A stretch of 64,000 nt of DNA from Melastoma dodecandrum. Lineage: Eukaryota; Streptophyta; Magnoliopsida; Myrtales; Melastomataceae. The position numbers and the translations under genes were made by a program. Positions 1 through 9,891 of this stretch are shown piece after piece. The first letter of the stretch is position 1; each line of letters begins with the position of its first letter. The stretch is taken from assembly GCA_029817715.1 (NCBI GenBank), contig JARUPY010000085.1, forward strand, positions 4,092,001 to 4,156,000. Direction: 5' to 3'. The notes under the pieces are model-generated. The model was not told the DNA's origin and did no database searches. It was given only the letters and a program-made list of their open reading frames with translations.

Positions 1-206
1 GTATACGAAATAATGTACGATAGTCCATTGGATTTTATGTAATCTTCTTGGTTGGTCTTTTGTGCATCTTAGGTTTTTTTTTTTATTAATGTAGTTTTGA
101 CTACTTATGATGTATGCCCGTGTGTTAACATGTGATGAAAGTCCCGTCAGACCTTATACACGTTCATCGGAATGCTCAAATTATTGACGTTGCTCCTTGT
201 TTGCAG

Positions 207-550
207 ATCAAGCCAGAAGATGCTATATGGTTTTTGTGATAGTGAAGAAGATAAGTCTAAAAGCCTTATATTAGATTATTATCTAGTTACGTTAAAATCA
301 GGTATGTATTTCATTTTCCGTAATTTTTGTATCTTAGATTCGATTACCGTCGTCCCGGTTTAGATTATTTTTCTTACATTTCTTTCCAGAAGTCATGGGG
401 AAGAAGGGAAGCGCGAGCTGGTTCTCGAAGTTTTTCTGTTGGTTTTATGCGAACGAAGATGCAAAGATTTCTGGATGGCTGGGGCCGGAGGAGAAGATGA
501 TAGCCGCTACTAAGCATTTCCAGGCTCCTCACAAAGTTCGATTCTGCTAG
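207..550 (+). CDS. Last two exons of an unrecognised gene (partial)
   Basis: I do not recognise this gene. Two exons can be proposed. Exon 207-301 lies between a TTTGCAG acceptor and a G|GTATGT donor. Exon 390-550 follows a TTTCCAG acceptor and ends in TAG. They join in phase to give a reading that contains GKKGSASWFSKFF near the start of the last exon and GWLGPEEKMIAATKHF near its end. The last exon is lysine- and aromatic-rich, with no domain I can name. Earlier exons would lie left of the window. The GKKGS start resembles the N-terminus of IQD proteins, but the position (C-terminal) and the rest do not fit that family. It could also be a gene remnant. Confidence 0.35.
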
Positions 551-883
551 ACCAAGAGACTGTAAGGAGGAAATGAACAAGACAGGGGACTCAGTGAATT
601 GCATGATCAACCAACTGTTCGAGCCTTGATACGGTCGGAAATATTGCGATGGCATCAAAGGCACAGGGTTTTCGCATCTGAGAGAACAACACGGCATCCT
701 ATGACACAACGCCTTCATCCTGGACTTGTGAAACTCGTTGTGCATAGTGCTCAGAAAAAAATGTAATTGTAAATCTAATGAAGAAGCCCTCTCTGGCCAC
801 ATAATAAAACATGGGTGATACTTTGAGCTGTTTGCGTAGAAAATCATTCAAATGTAGAAGTTGTGACTGTTCGTTTTCCTTGA

Positions 884-1924
884 TCATGGAGAATTCTTTG
901 TCTTGGCGCTCCGTTTTGCCGCTGGGAAGCCGGGAAAGCGAGGGGCAAATGGGAACGGGAAAGCTGGAATCGGGGCATGAAAGGCAGGGATTGCCAATGG
1001 AGGAGTAAGGTTTGGTATCAGGGTAAAGGGATCCTCTGGTTCTGGCAAGGTTGGTAACAGTGGCTGTTGGAGGGTCACTGGCGGAAACTGGTCAAACCGA
1101 GGACCAAAGAACTCCGTTTCGTAGGATGGGACTTCACTGATAGAGTCGCGGTGACTAGGCCATGGGGTTGGGTTTGGAACTTTGGGGATAACAGGTGTCT
1201 GAGGGACTTGCGGCATCAGAGGAAGCCAGGGGAGAAGAGGGACCGGAGTGACGAGATTGACTGCTGGGTGCATGTTCGGATTTTTAGGCTCGGTAGTCCA
1301 CGGGCCAAAGATGGGAGGGATGAAGCCTGGTTTCGGACTGGAAAACTCGCGGTAATCTAAGCCCTGCTCCTTGCTGCATAAGGCCGGTTGTGTCAGCGGC
1401 TTGAACATGAAGTTACCCGCAGAGAAGATGTGAGCATCCGGCATCTTTAGCGTCAGTCTAAGCAAGGGTGAAGCACCCATTGTGGGCACCGAGCAGAACG
1501 GCTCGCCACTGTTGATCCATTTCACCGAGCAACCCTCGATCTTTCTCACATGTGGGGCCACGTAAAATGGCAACAACACCCTGAATTCTCCATGCTCATC
1601 AGTCTTCACCTCTTCGTAGAAACTCCTCTTTGCATTCTCATCGATGCATTGAACCGCCACAGTTGCCCCTACAATGCAAAACGAGAAAACCTGAAAGCTT
1701 CCCCAACATTTAGGATTGATTCGAGAAACTCTGGACAAGGACGGACCTGGAATGAAGTGGCCGGTCTTCGAGAGGCGGTTGTTAAAGCACGTGTCACAGT
1801 ATACAGAGCCGACGACGACAGTGGACTGCAGGTAGTTAGCTTCTAGAGAACTCAGTGACAATCCGAGCAGAAAAACGGTGATCAAAAGCCACGACATCAT
1901 GGGAATCCTCGCAAAGCTAGTCAT
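884..1924 (-). CDS. Pollen Ole e 1 / extensin-like secreted proline-rich protein
   Basis: This is a predicted cell-wall or extracellular structural protein. The N-terminus has a signal peptide of about 29 residues (WLLITVFLLGLSLSSLEA). It is followed by an Ole e 1-type domain beginning VVVGSVYCDTCFNN, with conserved cysteines and a KTDEHGEFRV segment. The C-terminal half is proline-rich (repeated P-x-x-P, APIPAFPFPFAPRFPGFP), as in the Ole e 1/extensin group. The frame is open throughout, but 1669-1746 is almost certainly a 78-bp intron. It has GT-AG ends, lies exactly where the domain should read HFIPGATVAVQC, and is a multiple of three with no stop. Spliced exons are 1747-1924 and 884-1668, giving 320 aa; the unspliced reading is 346 aa. 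The start is the first Met before the hydrophobic leader. The biochemical role of the family is not known. Confidence 0.85.
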   Translation of the reverse strand: MTSFARIPMMSWLLITVFLLGLSLSSLEANYLQSTVVVGSVYCDTCFNNRLSKTGHFIPGPSLSRVSRINPKCWGSFQVFSFCIVGATVAVQCIDENAKRSFYEEVKTDEHGEFRVLLPFYVAPHVRKIEGCSVKWINSGEPFCSVPTMGASPLLRLTLKMPDAHIFSAGNFMFKPLTQPALCSKEQGLDYREFSSPKPGFIPPIFGPWTTEPKNPNMHPAVNLVTPVPLLPWLPLMPQVPQTPVIPKVPNPTPWPSHRDSISEVPSYETEFFGPRFDQFPPVTLQQPLLPTLPEPEDPFTLIPNLTPPLAIPAFHAPIPAFPFPFAPRFPGFPAAKRSAKTKNSP

Positions 1925-2226
1925 TGATTGCTTTGTTTTTTTAGCATTAGTCCGAGCTTTAAATAGGACAGAAAGAATCAGATTATGGTGTTCTTAGAAG
2001 AAACCAGTCAACCAGAGCAAGGAGTGAATGATCAATCTGTTTCCTACCAACAAAAGTCGTCTTGCTCATGTTCGTTGCGCTGTCTCAAAACTATGGTCAC
2101 GGGATTCGGACAGATCCAAGCAACAATCCCTGGTCCTTGTTCAGCAATCAAAATCTGCTGCATTACAAAATTTGGTTCAGAACTGTTACAAATCGTGTCG
2201 GCGGGACGAATCTGGTTTTAATACCA
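1925..2226. other. Upstream region of the Ole e 1-like gene, no gene seen
   Basis: This holds the promoter side of the minus-strand Ole e 1-like gene and runs into a repeat-derived tract. On the minus strand the bases just left of position 2227 read TGGTATTAAAACC. That resembles the first half of an initiator-tRNA primer-binding site (TGGTATCAGAGC), so part of the tract may be internal sequence of an old retroelement. No open frame here looks like a real gene. Confidence 0.4.
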
Positions 2227-2544
2227 TGTTAGAAATCGTGGTCGGGGTACCCCTTCACCTAAAAGCTATCAATTAGGTGAAGGGTCCCAACTCTCTTTAA
2301 AGTGTTGGTCCAGGCCTTTTCTATTCGGTGTGGGATTATTCAGGCCAGATTCGTCCCGTCGGACAAAGATTCCGAACGAGGTTGCCCGACCCCCGGACTA
2401 AGATCCGATGTGAGATTACAGAGAGGTGTTGAGAAAATAATCCCACATTGCCTAGAAAAGGCATGGGCAAGGGTTTATATATAGTTGTGATCCTTCACCT
2501 AATTTCTAACTTTTAGGTGAAGGGCTCCGATGCGATTTCCAACA
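2227..2544. repeat. 318-bp element with long inverted repeats (TGTTAGAAAT...)
   Basis: The left end begins TGTTAGAAATCG and the right end finishes CGATTTCCAACA. The two ends align as inverted repeats over roughly 110-120 bp. Both arms carry CCCTTCACCTAAAAG, AATTAGGTGAAGG, GCCTTTTCTA and TGTGGGATTATT. Each arm also has a short inner palindrome (CTTCACCT...AGGTGAAG). TG/CA ends and the TGTGGGATT block resemble LTRs of small plant retroelements, while the arm symmetry resembles a foldback MITE or two head-to-head LTR copies. I see no convincing target-site duplication, so the class is left open. Confidence 0.6.
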
Positions 2545-4031
2545 AGAATGATCCTTTTTTTCCCTTCCATTTCACATTTCATTTGAAGTTCAGTTGTAGG
2601 CCGCTTATCTATAAGACATCAACCCTTATTCGGTAACCGTTTGGCGCTTCGACTCGGGGGAACTTCATCAGCTTGTTGCCTCCCACTTCTTCCCATCTGC
2701 CAAGGGACGTCGAGCGTCTTACTTTTCGTATTTGGATCGGTTAGATTGCTCTGATCTGGAAACGGAATGCCAGGGATATTTACCTGTATCTAGTGACGAA
2801 GTAGTGGAGGAATGTGGAGATCTCAGCAATCCCGAGTTCCATCCCAGGGCAATGCCGCGTGCCGCCCCCGAACAGGAAAAATTGGCTCTGGGATTCCCGG
2901 CTTCTGCTCTGCATTACCCAGAAACGGTTGTCACATAATCATTAGCGTTTCTATGAAATCCAGAAAAAAGGAAGAGGAAAAATCGAACATAGAGGTAAAC
3001 GGATCGAGTGTTCACCAGCCATCTCCATGGATCAAACAATAATGGGTCCGGATAAATGTCTGTGTCGTAGTTCATCTCCCTGGTGTATACATATATCCTC
3101 CATCCCTTCGGAACAATATAACCGTTCACTTTCGTATCATCAATCGTCTTCCTTAAGACACCGTTGACAACTGTTGCCAGCCTCGAAGTCTCAAGGATCA
3201 CCTGCAAGAAATCATCGCAAACTAAATCCATTCAGAAATCTCTTAGCAGCCAACATGTGCGAGCGATCTGGTTGATGTAAATCATCTTACTGCACGAGTG
3301 AACCGCATTGACTTCAGATCTTCCCAGGTGATCCGATCTTCAGGGTTTTTCCTGTGTCTGATCGCAAAGTGTTCGTCCTGCATCATAGTAAGGCATGTCA
3401 CAAAACATATCTATTCCGTACGCAAAACTGAGAGGACTACAAAAGGCAGTCAAGGTTACCGACTCTTAATTCTTCGAGCACTCTTGGATGGTCATGGAGG
3501 TACTTGACCGCCATCATCGACGTTGTGGATACGGTCTCATACCCTGAATACAGGATTGTGATTATCTGATCGATTATCTCCTCGTCGGTCAATCTATAGT
3601 TTCTCTGACCACTCATTAGACGGCCGAGGATGTCCTGATGCACATCCATGGATGCCCTCCTCTCCTTTAGTAAAGCAGTCAACATACCGACGATGTTCTT
3701 CCGTGCCCGGAACCCGCGATGGTAGTTCGTGCCAGGAAGGTCCACCGGCAGCGAAAGCGTCCCTATTACCAGTTTGAAGAACTCGTCCTCGAATGCCTCA
3801 ACGCCCGGCCAGGAATCTATCCCCGCTATCTGCTTCAGCGACGACAGCAACGCCATCTGCAAATTCACGAAAGCAAAAAATTGTCAGTTTCTGCTGAGGT
3901 GTCCACAACTTTTGAGGAACACGGTCCGGAAGGCACGACCTCTTTGGTCTTTTCCTGGATGTCGATGACACAGCGGTCCCAGTCCCTGAGGTGCAACCTC
4001 ATGAACTCATCGATCTTCGGAAGGAGGCGGT

Positions 4032-5301
4032 TGATAACTCTACGAAAGTAGAGTTAAATGATCACTTGTATGCTTTGATTTGAGCTAGTTCCGTAAGTTT
4101 AAGTGTTTAAACTTCTGGTTTTGAGCTGAATTGCGTTACCTCACGTTCGTTGTTGTTTGTGTAGGAAATTGGAATTGAGATGATGGATGACGAAGTGAGG
4201 AATGAAGAAATAAACCAAAGAAGAAAGGAGAGCTTCACAGAGACTTCCGCAGCTGCGGAGCATTTGGGCGCAGCTGCGAGCAAGGCGAAGAGTGTCACTA
4301 CAGAGAGTCTCGCAGCTGCGACCGATTGTCTCGCAGCTGCGAGGAAGCAGAGACGAGTGGAGTATAGCTTAAGGTCGCAGCTGCGAGTAGAGGATATTTT
4401 AGGATTTTATTTCCGGATTTTAGTCTTCCTACCCTAGTATAAATAGACTACAACTCAGGCTGGCTAGGGGTCGGCTCTTTTGGGATAGAAGGCTTGTGAC
4501 AGGAGACTCTTGCCCCTGAAGAACTACAACCCCTTTTCTTTTTCCTTTGGTTTTTAGATTATGCGTTCTTTTACTCTTCTGTTGTTTCGTAGTGTAGTGA
4601 TGAACTAATTTTCTTGTTCTAGGACGACGATGGAACCTCGTGTTCCTCGGCGATTGTTGAACCTCTTTTCAGTTATGAATTAAATTCTTGGTTGGTTGTT
4701 TATTCGTTTTCTGTGCTTAATGCGTATCAGCAGCCTGATCAACTGTTGATATTGATTCGATCATCTAGAGAGACTCGAGAGGGTAGTCTAGGTTAGATCA
4801 GGAACATGATAGCTTAAGGAACCTTAGAGTCGAGAGACCGGGTTTTAGTGCGAGAGTAGAAATACCAAGCACCTTAGGTAACCAAAATAGGGTTGAATCG
4901 TAAAGGGCCTTCACTAATTCCTTACCTAGACATAGAGTAGAGAATTTGATACACGAGGGCACGTTCCCGGATACCTGAGAGGGTTATGGGGAGAGTTTAG
5001 CAACCTACAGTTAACGACCAGCAAAATTTAATAGTAACACAAAAGGGGGGATACGAGAGCGTAGGACACGAGGGGAAATCGGTAGTCCTAGACTTTTAAG
5101 CCTATTGATAATTCGATTTAGTCTTTCGTTTAGTTTAACTTCGCATTGTGTGATTTCGTTTACTTGACCTCAAATCAGTTACCGAATTGACGTTAAACGA
5201 TCTAATCGATACTGTTCTCTGTGGGTTCGACCCTTGCTTGCCCTTACTGCTTAGTGTGTGCAAACGAGGTTTTATTTTTGTTGCGTAGACGACGCGCATC
5301 A
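4032..5301 (+). mobile_element. Solo LTR of a Ty3/gypsy (Tat/Athila-like) element inserted in CYP85A exon 2
   Basis: The insert starts TGATAACTCTACG and ends GACGCGCATCA (TG...CA). It is flanked by the perfect 5-bp target duplication GCGGT at 4027-4031 and 5302-5306. No primer-binding site, coding region or second LTR is present, so this is a solo LTR left by recombination. Orientation is plus: TATAAATAG lies at 4438-4446, and the 3' end has the GGGTTCGACCC...CGCATCA context common in plant Tat/Athila LTRs. The length, 1,270 bp, suits that group. It lies antisense to the host P450. The family assignment rests on recalled end motifs and is less certain than the LTR call itself. Confidence 0.88.
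4249..4386. repeat. Five-copy palindrome array (TCGCAGCTGCGA) inside the LTR
   Basis: The core GCAGCTGCG occurs at 4249-4257, 4270-4278, 4311-4320, 4332-4341 and 4376-4385. The last three are full 12-bp palindromes TCGCAGCTGCGA. They lie about 50-190 bp upstream of the LTR TATA box, which is where enhancer elements sit in plant LTR promoters. A binding role is inference. Confidence 0.6.
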
Positions 5302-5883
5302 GCGGTCCCTGATCATGGCAGGGCCAACCACAGCCAACAACGTGCCCCTCATCTTCCTATGATCCTCACCGTGAACGGCAGCGATGTTGCGTCGGCCCAG
5401 GATGTCAAGCATGGACTGCGGGTAACCCGGTACGAACCCCTTCGACTCGTTCATGAGGATGTACCGGTTGAGGTCTGGGTCCATCGACACTACTGTGGGA
5501 CAGCCCAGGATGTGGGACTTGAACACGCTTCCGTACCTGTCACCGGAATCATATCTTACGTCAATCCAGCTCTTAATGAAGACGACACCCGACCACCGTT
5601 CACAGGATTACCGCAAGCATGCAATCAATCACCTTGATCTCTGCTTCTTCATGAAGTCGGGACCCAACTTGAGGAACTCGGCGGTCTCACCGAAGAAGGG
5701 CCAGCCCATCGTTCCTGGAGGCAACAGGGAGCGTCCCTTGGTGACGTGCTTGGACGGCTCGTTCCACTTGGTTAAGGCAATGCAGAGACAACAAAACAGG
5801 GCCGCCGAGGTTGTAAGAACAAACACCATCACCTTCAGGAGAGGAAAAGCAACAGCGACAGCAACAGCAACAGGAGCAGCCAT

Positions 5884-7685
5884 TGATGATGAATGATGCC
5901 GTTCTTCCTTTCCCTTTGGAGATGATGGGGGTCTGAGAAAGAAGTAGCAAATGGCATTCATTTATAGGCAGATGAAATGAATCAAAAGAACCCGACAATT
6001 CTTACATCAATGTCGTCTGATTAAACTAAGTTTCCGTTTAACGACAGATTGTCAATGTGCAGAAGCTAAGAGTTGGATCACCAGGCAAGACTCATACACA
6101 GGACATAAAGAAGATTGATTCCGCCATCTTAATGAAATATTATCATTGAGCAGAGTTGATTAAATAACTAATAGGGTGGGGGTGCTGTTGGATCAAAGTC
6201 AAGCAGAGGGCTGCTCCAACTCCATTCTAATGACCATTTCCCCAAAAAGAATCTTTTTTGATGTAATATTAATATGCATGGATAGGTCAAAAAAGTAGAG
6301 GCTCGTCTTTTATAACCAGGAACAGAAGAAGAAGGGTCCTGCCCCTGTCCGCGTGCAAAATCATGTGGATTGATCAAAATCACAACACAAAGCTTATACT
6401 AATGGACTTGTATTGATGATATGGATGGTCAATATATATAGAAGGATTTGGATAGGAAATTTGGAGCTTACGAGTAGTTATAAAAGATAATAAAAAATAT
6501 ATGTTTATTTTTGTTGTTGTTGTTGTTTGTGTGGTGAACATGTGCATGGCCATGTGATGTTTTTTTTTGGGTGGTGGTGGGGAAATATCAATGTTGACAT
6601 TTTTTGGCATCCTGCTCTCTGTGTAGCTCCGAGTTGAGCTTTTTTTTTTTTTTTTTTGGTGGGTCATTCATTCCATCTTATTATGGAAAAAGCTGCAAGT
6701 TTTGGTCGTTTGAATGCTGTGTTTCGGACAGGGGGTTGGGGTTTGTAGCAGTTGACCTTCCGCTCTTCTCTTTGTCGGAATCAAGACATTCATTGATGAA
6801 TGGGGAAGGGGAAGGGGAAGGGGGGGATATTACGTCGTTGCCATGCATGCACGACCACCATCACAGGTTTTGCTACAATGGGACTCGGGGAAAGGAGGGT
6901 CCATCGCCCTCACCATATCTCACCACACCACACAAGCGACATTATTACACGCCACCGAAAGGAATTTTTTGCATGTTACGCCCTCGTGGGCACGTCCATG
7001 TCGTCCTTGGACGTACCAAAGTGGACGAATTCCCTTACCACTATTCCCTCCTAACTACTGTCTCCGCCCCCGCCCCCTGTCGCCGTCTGAAACATTACGT
7101 GAGATTGAAAGAAATGGAACGAGAAAAGGTGGGCGTTCGATGCGTGCCTATCAGTGCAGCTGCAGCCTTCTTTTGTGTTCAATCTTTTCATATCCATGGA
7201 TGGAAGTTTTGGAAAAGGTGGGGGTGGATTGGAGGGGGACCTCTTTCTGTGGAAAGAATATTGAATGAGGAAGTAGTAGTAACTAAGTCATGAATGAAGA
7301 AGAAGACTAAAAGAACTTCCCAACTTGGGAAAATGTTGCCTCATGAAACCCAGTTGTTGGGCTTACATTGAATTCTTACAGGGCAGGGCTGTCGCTGGTT
7401 CGTGTCCCTCCCACGAAGAACAACATAAAGGCAGGTAGCCACCCTGCAAATTCTTCCTTTTAGGTCTCTCACTTGTCTGTCCCCGACGACAGAGGCTTTC
7501 TGACATGCAACTCACCTTGAACTCGCCACACCAGCCAGCATGTACATCCTCGCAGCTGCACAGCAACTTCCCGATCAGCAGCGTGTCCACCACCTGGAAT
7601 GAACCTCTGCCTCGAGTATTGCCCATTGATAGAAGATGTTTGAGGGATTTTGTTTTTCTTTTTCATAAGAGTTGCATCTTAGAAG
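5884..7685. other. Intergenic tract between CYP85A and the COBRA-like pseudogene
   Basis: This is upstream sequence of the minus-strand CYP85A and then 1.3 kb without a supported gene. It holds a TTG/GTT microsatellite near 6508-6531, poly-T runs near 6637-6658, a GGGGAA run near 6801-6822, and CA/AC-rich sequence. The longest open frame (6604-7293, plus) starts in a poly-T tract, is compositionally biased and shows no domain. Confidence 0.5.
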
Positions 7686-9390
7686 ATGAAGTTACTTGTT
7701 TTAGCCTCTTTTCTTGCCCTCCTCAATCTGACAGGTAACATGAATTACTAACTAGAGTGTTGATGCGATTCGGCTGCGGTTTCCGAGCTGATTTTATGTT
7801 ATCCAATTTCTGTAGCAGCGTACGATCCGTTTGATCCCAACGGTAATGACACCGTTAAATGGGGCGTCATGCCTTGTACTTCGGATGGATATATCGTAAG
7901 TACATGGGATACTGATCCATGTTGGAAGTGCTAAGCTAGCGCACTGTTGTAGTTGTGATATTGAACTATTGTTTTCCATGGGGTATGGTGACTATAAGCA
8001 ACTTCCAGATGTTTCATCACATCGGTAGTCCCAGGTGGAAGCTCGGATGGCCATGGGACAAGAAAGAGATGATATATGGCATCCTCGGAGCACAAGACAG
8101 CTGAGCAGGGTGATTGCTCCAAGTTTAAGGAGACCACCATTCCTCAATGGTGTAAGAAAGATCCTACCGTTGTCGACCTGTTGCCGAGCGCCCCCTAAAA
8201 CAATCAGTTTGCAAATTGCTGCAAAGGCAGGGTCGTGGTCACCAGGGGTCAGGACCCCTCAGCATCAGTCTCGGCTTTCCGGGTCACTGTTGGACTGGCC
8301 GGCACCTCAAACAAGACAGTGAAGCTGCCCAGGAACTTCAGGTAACTGGGTCCTGGACCGGGGGGTACACGTGCAGCCTTGCCAAGGTCGTGCCCTCATC
8401 CATGTTCCTCACCACCTATCTCCGCAGCAAGCCTCAGGCTCTCAGTGAGCTTTCCTTCTAATGATCTTGCAAATATGTGGGCTGGAAGGATTTAGGCACA
8501 GATTATTGATCCGGATTTCGCTGTGACGTGAAAAGGGACGTGCCCCTTTTCACAGTTCCTCGCGAGGAAGAATCCGAACTGCTGTGTCCCTTTCTCCTTT
8601 CTACAATGACACAATCACGAGTTGCCCCAACTGCACATGTGGTTGCCAGAACAATAACACCTGCGTAAAGTACGTGAAAATCGGAAAATCCCTGCAAAAA
8701 AACAGTGTATTTGACATCCGATTTCGTATTAATGTGGTATGGATACTAAATCCGTTCTTGGCGATGACAATGATGCAGGAGCGACTCAGAGATCCTGAAT
8801 GAGGAAGGAATAAACATGCCAGGAAAGACAATGTTCCTCTGCTCAGGCACACTCGCTATGTGTGTGCAATCCAAGTACACTGGCACGTGAAGCAGATCTA
8901 CATGGATTACTGGCAAAAGGAGATAGCCATCACAAACTTCAACTAAATGATGAACAATTCGCTCTGGACCCTCGTCGTCCAGCATCGGAGCCTGAATAAC
9001 ATCATGCATGTCTTCAGCTTCGATTAGCATCCCCTCGTACCGTATCGACCCATAAAAGTAAGTAAAGGACAACACCACCCTCCTGAACTCGATCGAGCGA
9101 TAGTAGCTAACATCGCTGAAACCTCTGAACACACAGGTGATACCTGGATGTTTTCCGGAATGACGTACTACAACGACATGCTAATGCAAGCAGGGCCATC
9201 CGGGAACGTTCAGTCGGAGGTGCTCGTCAAGGACAAGAAGACATTCACGTTCAAGAAGGGCGGGCATTCCCTCGGCGGGTCTACTTCAACGGCGAAGAGT
9301 GCCTCCTACCACCCCCCGACACGTTCCCTTATCTCTCCAATTCTCAGCCCTGGCGGCATCCCCTCTTCTGCTAGCAACTATAACTGATTT
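7686..9390 (+). pseudogene. COBRA-like GPI-anchored protein pseudogene
   Basis: COBRA-like proteins are GPI-anchored wall proteins that affect cellulose deposition. Homology runs in order along the plus strand: a signal-peptide exon 7686-7734 (MKLLVLASFLALLNLT), then AYDPFDPNGNDTVKWGVM, GWPWDKKEMIYGILGAQ, CKKDPTVVDLLP, NQFANCCKGR, the Cys-rich CCV/SSFYNDTITSCPNCTCGCQNN block near 8580-8670, VHWHVKQIYMDYW near 8880-8915, and TYYNDMLMQAGPSGNVQSE near 9166-9220. The order and spacing match an intact COBRA-like gene, but the frame is broken. Stops appear at 8196-8198 (TAA where Tyr is expected), 8944-8946 and 9025-9027, with further frameshifts (near 8340-8365, and within 9030-9140). The hydrophobic GPI tail is not found. 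It is a decayed, non-functional copy. Confidence 0.85.
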
Positions 9391-9891
9391 ATCAAGATTC
9401 AAGAACATGGCATCAGAACAGCAGCGATTAGAGGGACAATCAAAAGCTCACTCATGCTTTCAAAGCTTCACGAATTCTAAGCTATGATCAAGATCAATCT
9501 TAGGGAATTTGAATAGTATTGCGATCTTTTAATCTCGAGTTGGGTCGTCGCATAGCCAACTAAAGAAGAAAAGAATTTATTGGGGCATAAAATATCATTT
9601 CCCAACTTTTCCGAAATACGAAGCCAATCTGACCGGGCTTGAACGGGCCTCATGTTACCTCTCGAAAGTCAACGGGCAACGGCCGCCTTTTGACGGCGCA
9701 CCATCAAATACGAGAACTGGTCGCCTGATTTTTCCTCATTCTTGCAGCAAATTTCAATTCGTACCCCCGTTTCTTCGCGAATCGATCCGCAAGAAAAATC
9801 CCTACTTTCAAGATTTGTCGTGAAACCCAGTTGGGGAAATTGTGTTTTTTTATTCTCTTCTGCTGGACGTGGTTGAGTTGGGGTTTCGATT
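9391..9891. other. Intergenic / 5' region of the mitochondrial carrier gene
   Basis: No gene is seen. The right part, before the ATG at 9892, is the presumed promoter and 5' UTR of the mitochondrial carrier gene. There is no other recognisable structure. Confidence 0.4.

Larger units (their letters stand above)
2609..5883 (-). pseudogene. CYP85A: Brassinosteroid C-6 oxidase (CYP85A) gene split by a solo LTR
   Basis: CYP85A P450s catalyse C-6 oxidation of 6-deoxo brassinosteroids (such as 6-deoxocastasterone to castasterone) at the ER. Exons on this strand are 5633-5883, 5302-5536 continuing after the insertion at 3940-4026, 3464-3856, 3291-3377, 3016-3201, 2784-2908 and 2609-2696. They would encode about 483 aa, normal for the family. 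Visible features are an N-terminal membrane anchor, LLPPGTMGWPFFGET, ESKGFVPGYPQSMLDILG, the I-helix region ILYSGYETVSTTSM, ETSRLA of the ExxR motif, and the haem loop FGGGTRHCPGMELG with its Cys. The exon between residues RDR and LLPK is interrupted at 4032-5301 by an LTR. The frame meets TGA right after RDR (codon 163), so this allele would give a 162-residue stub without the haem site. Apart from the insertion no lesion is visible, so the event looks recent. Confidence 0.9.

Noticed and set aside
374..847. 157-codon minus-strand frame over the first gene's last exon
   Set aside because: Antisense shadow of the exon at 390-550 and its 3' UTR; composition is not protein-like.
2227..2544. Target-site duplication for the 318-bp element
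   Set aside because: The flanks (TACCA / AGAAT) do not match, so no duplication is claimed.
4180..4437. 85-codon alanine-rich frame in the LTR
   Set aside because: It is the translation of the TCGCAGCTGCGA array and lies in an LTR promoter region.
6604..7293. 229-codon plus-strand open frame
   Set aside because: It begins in a poly-T tract, has low-complexity stretches and no domain, and overlaps competing frames of similar length. Chance open frame.
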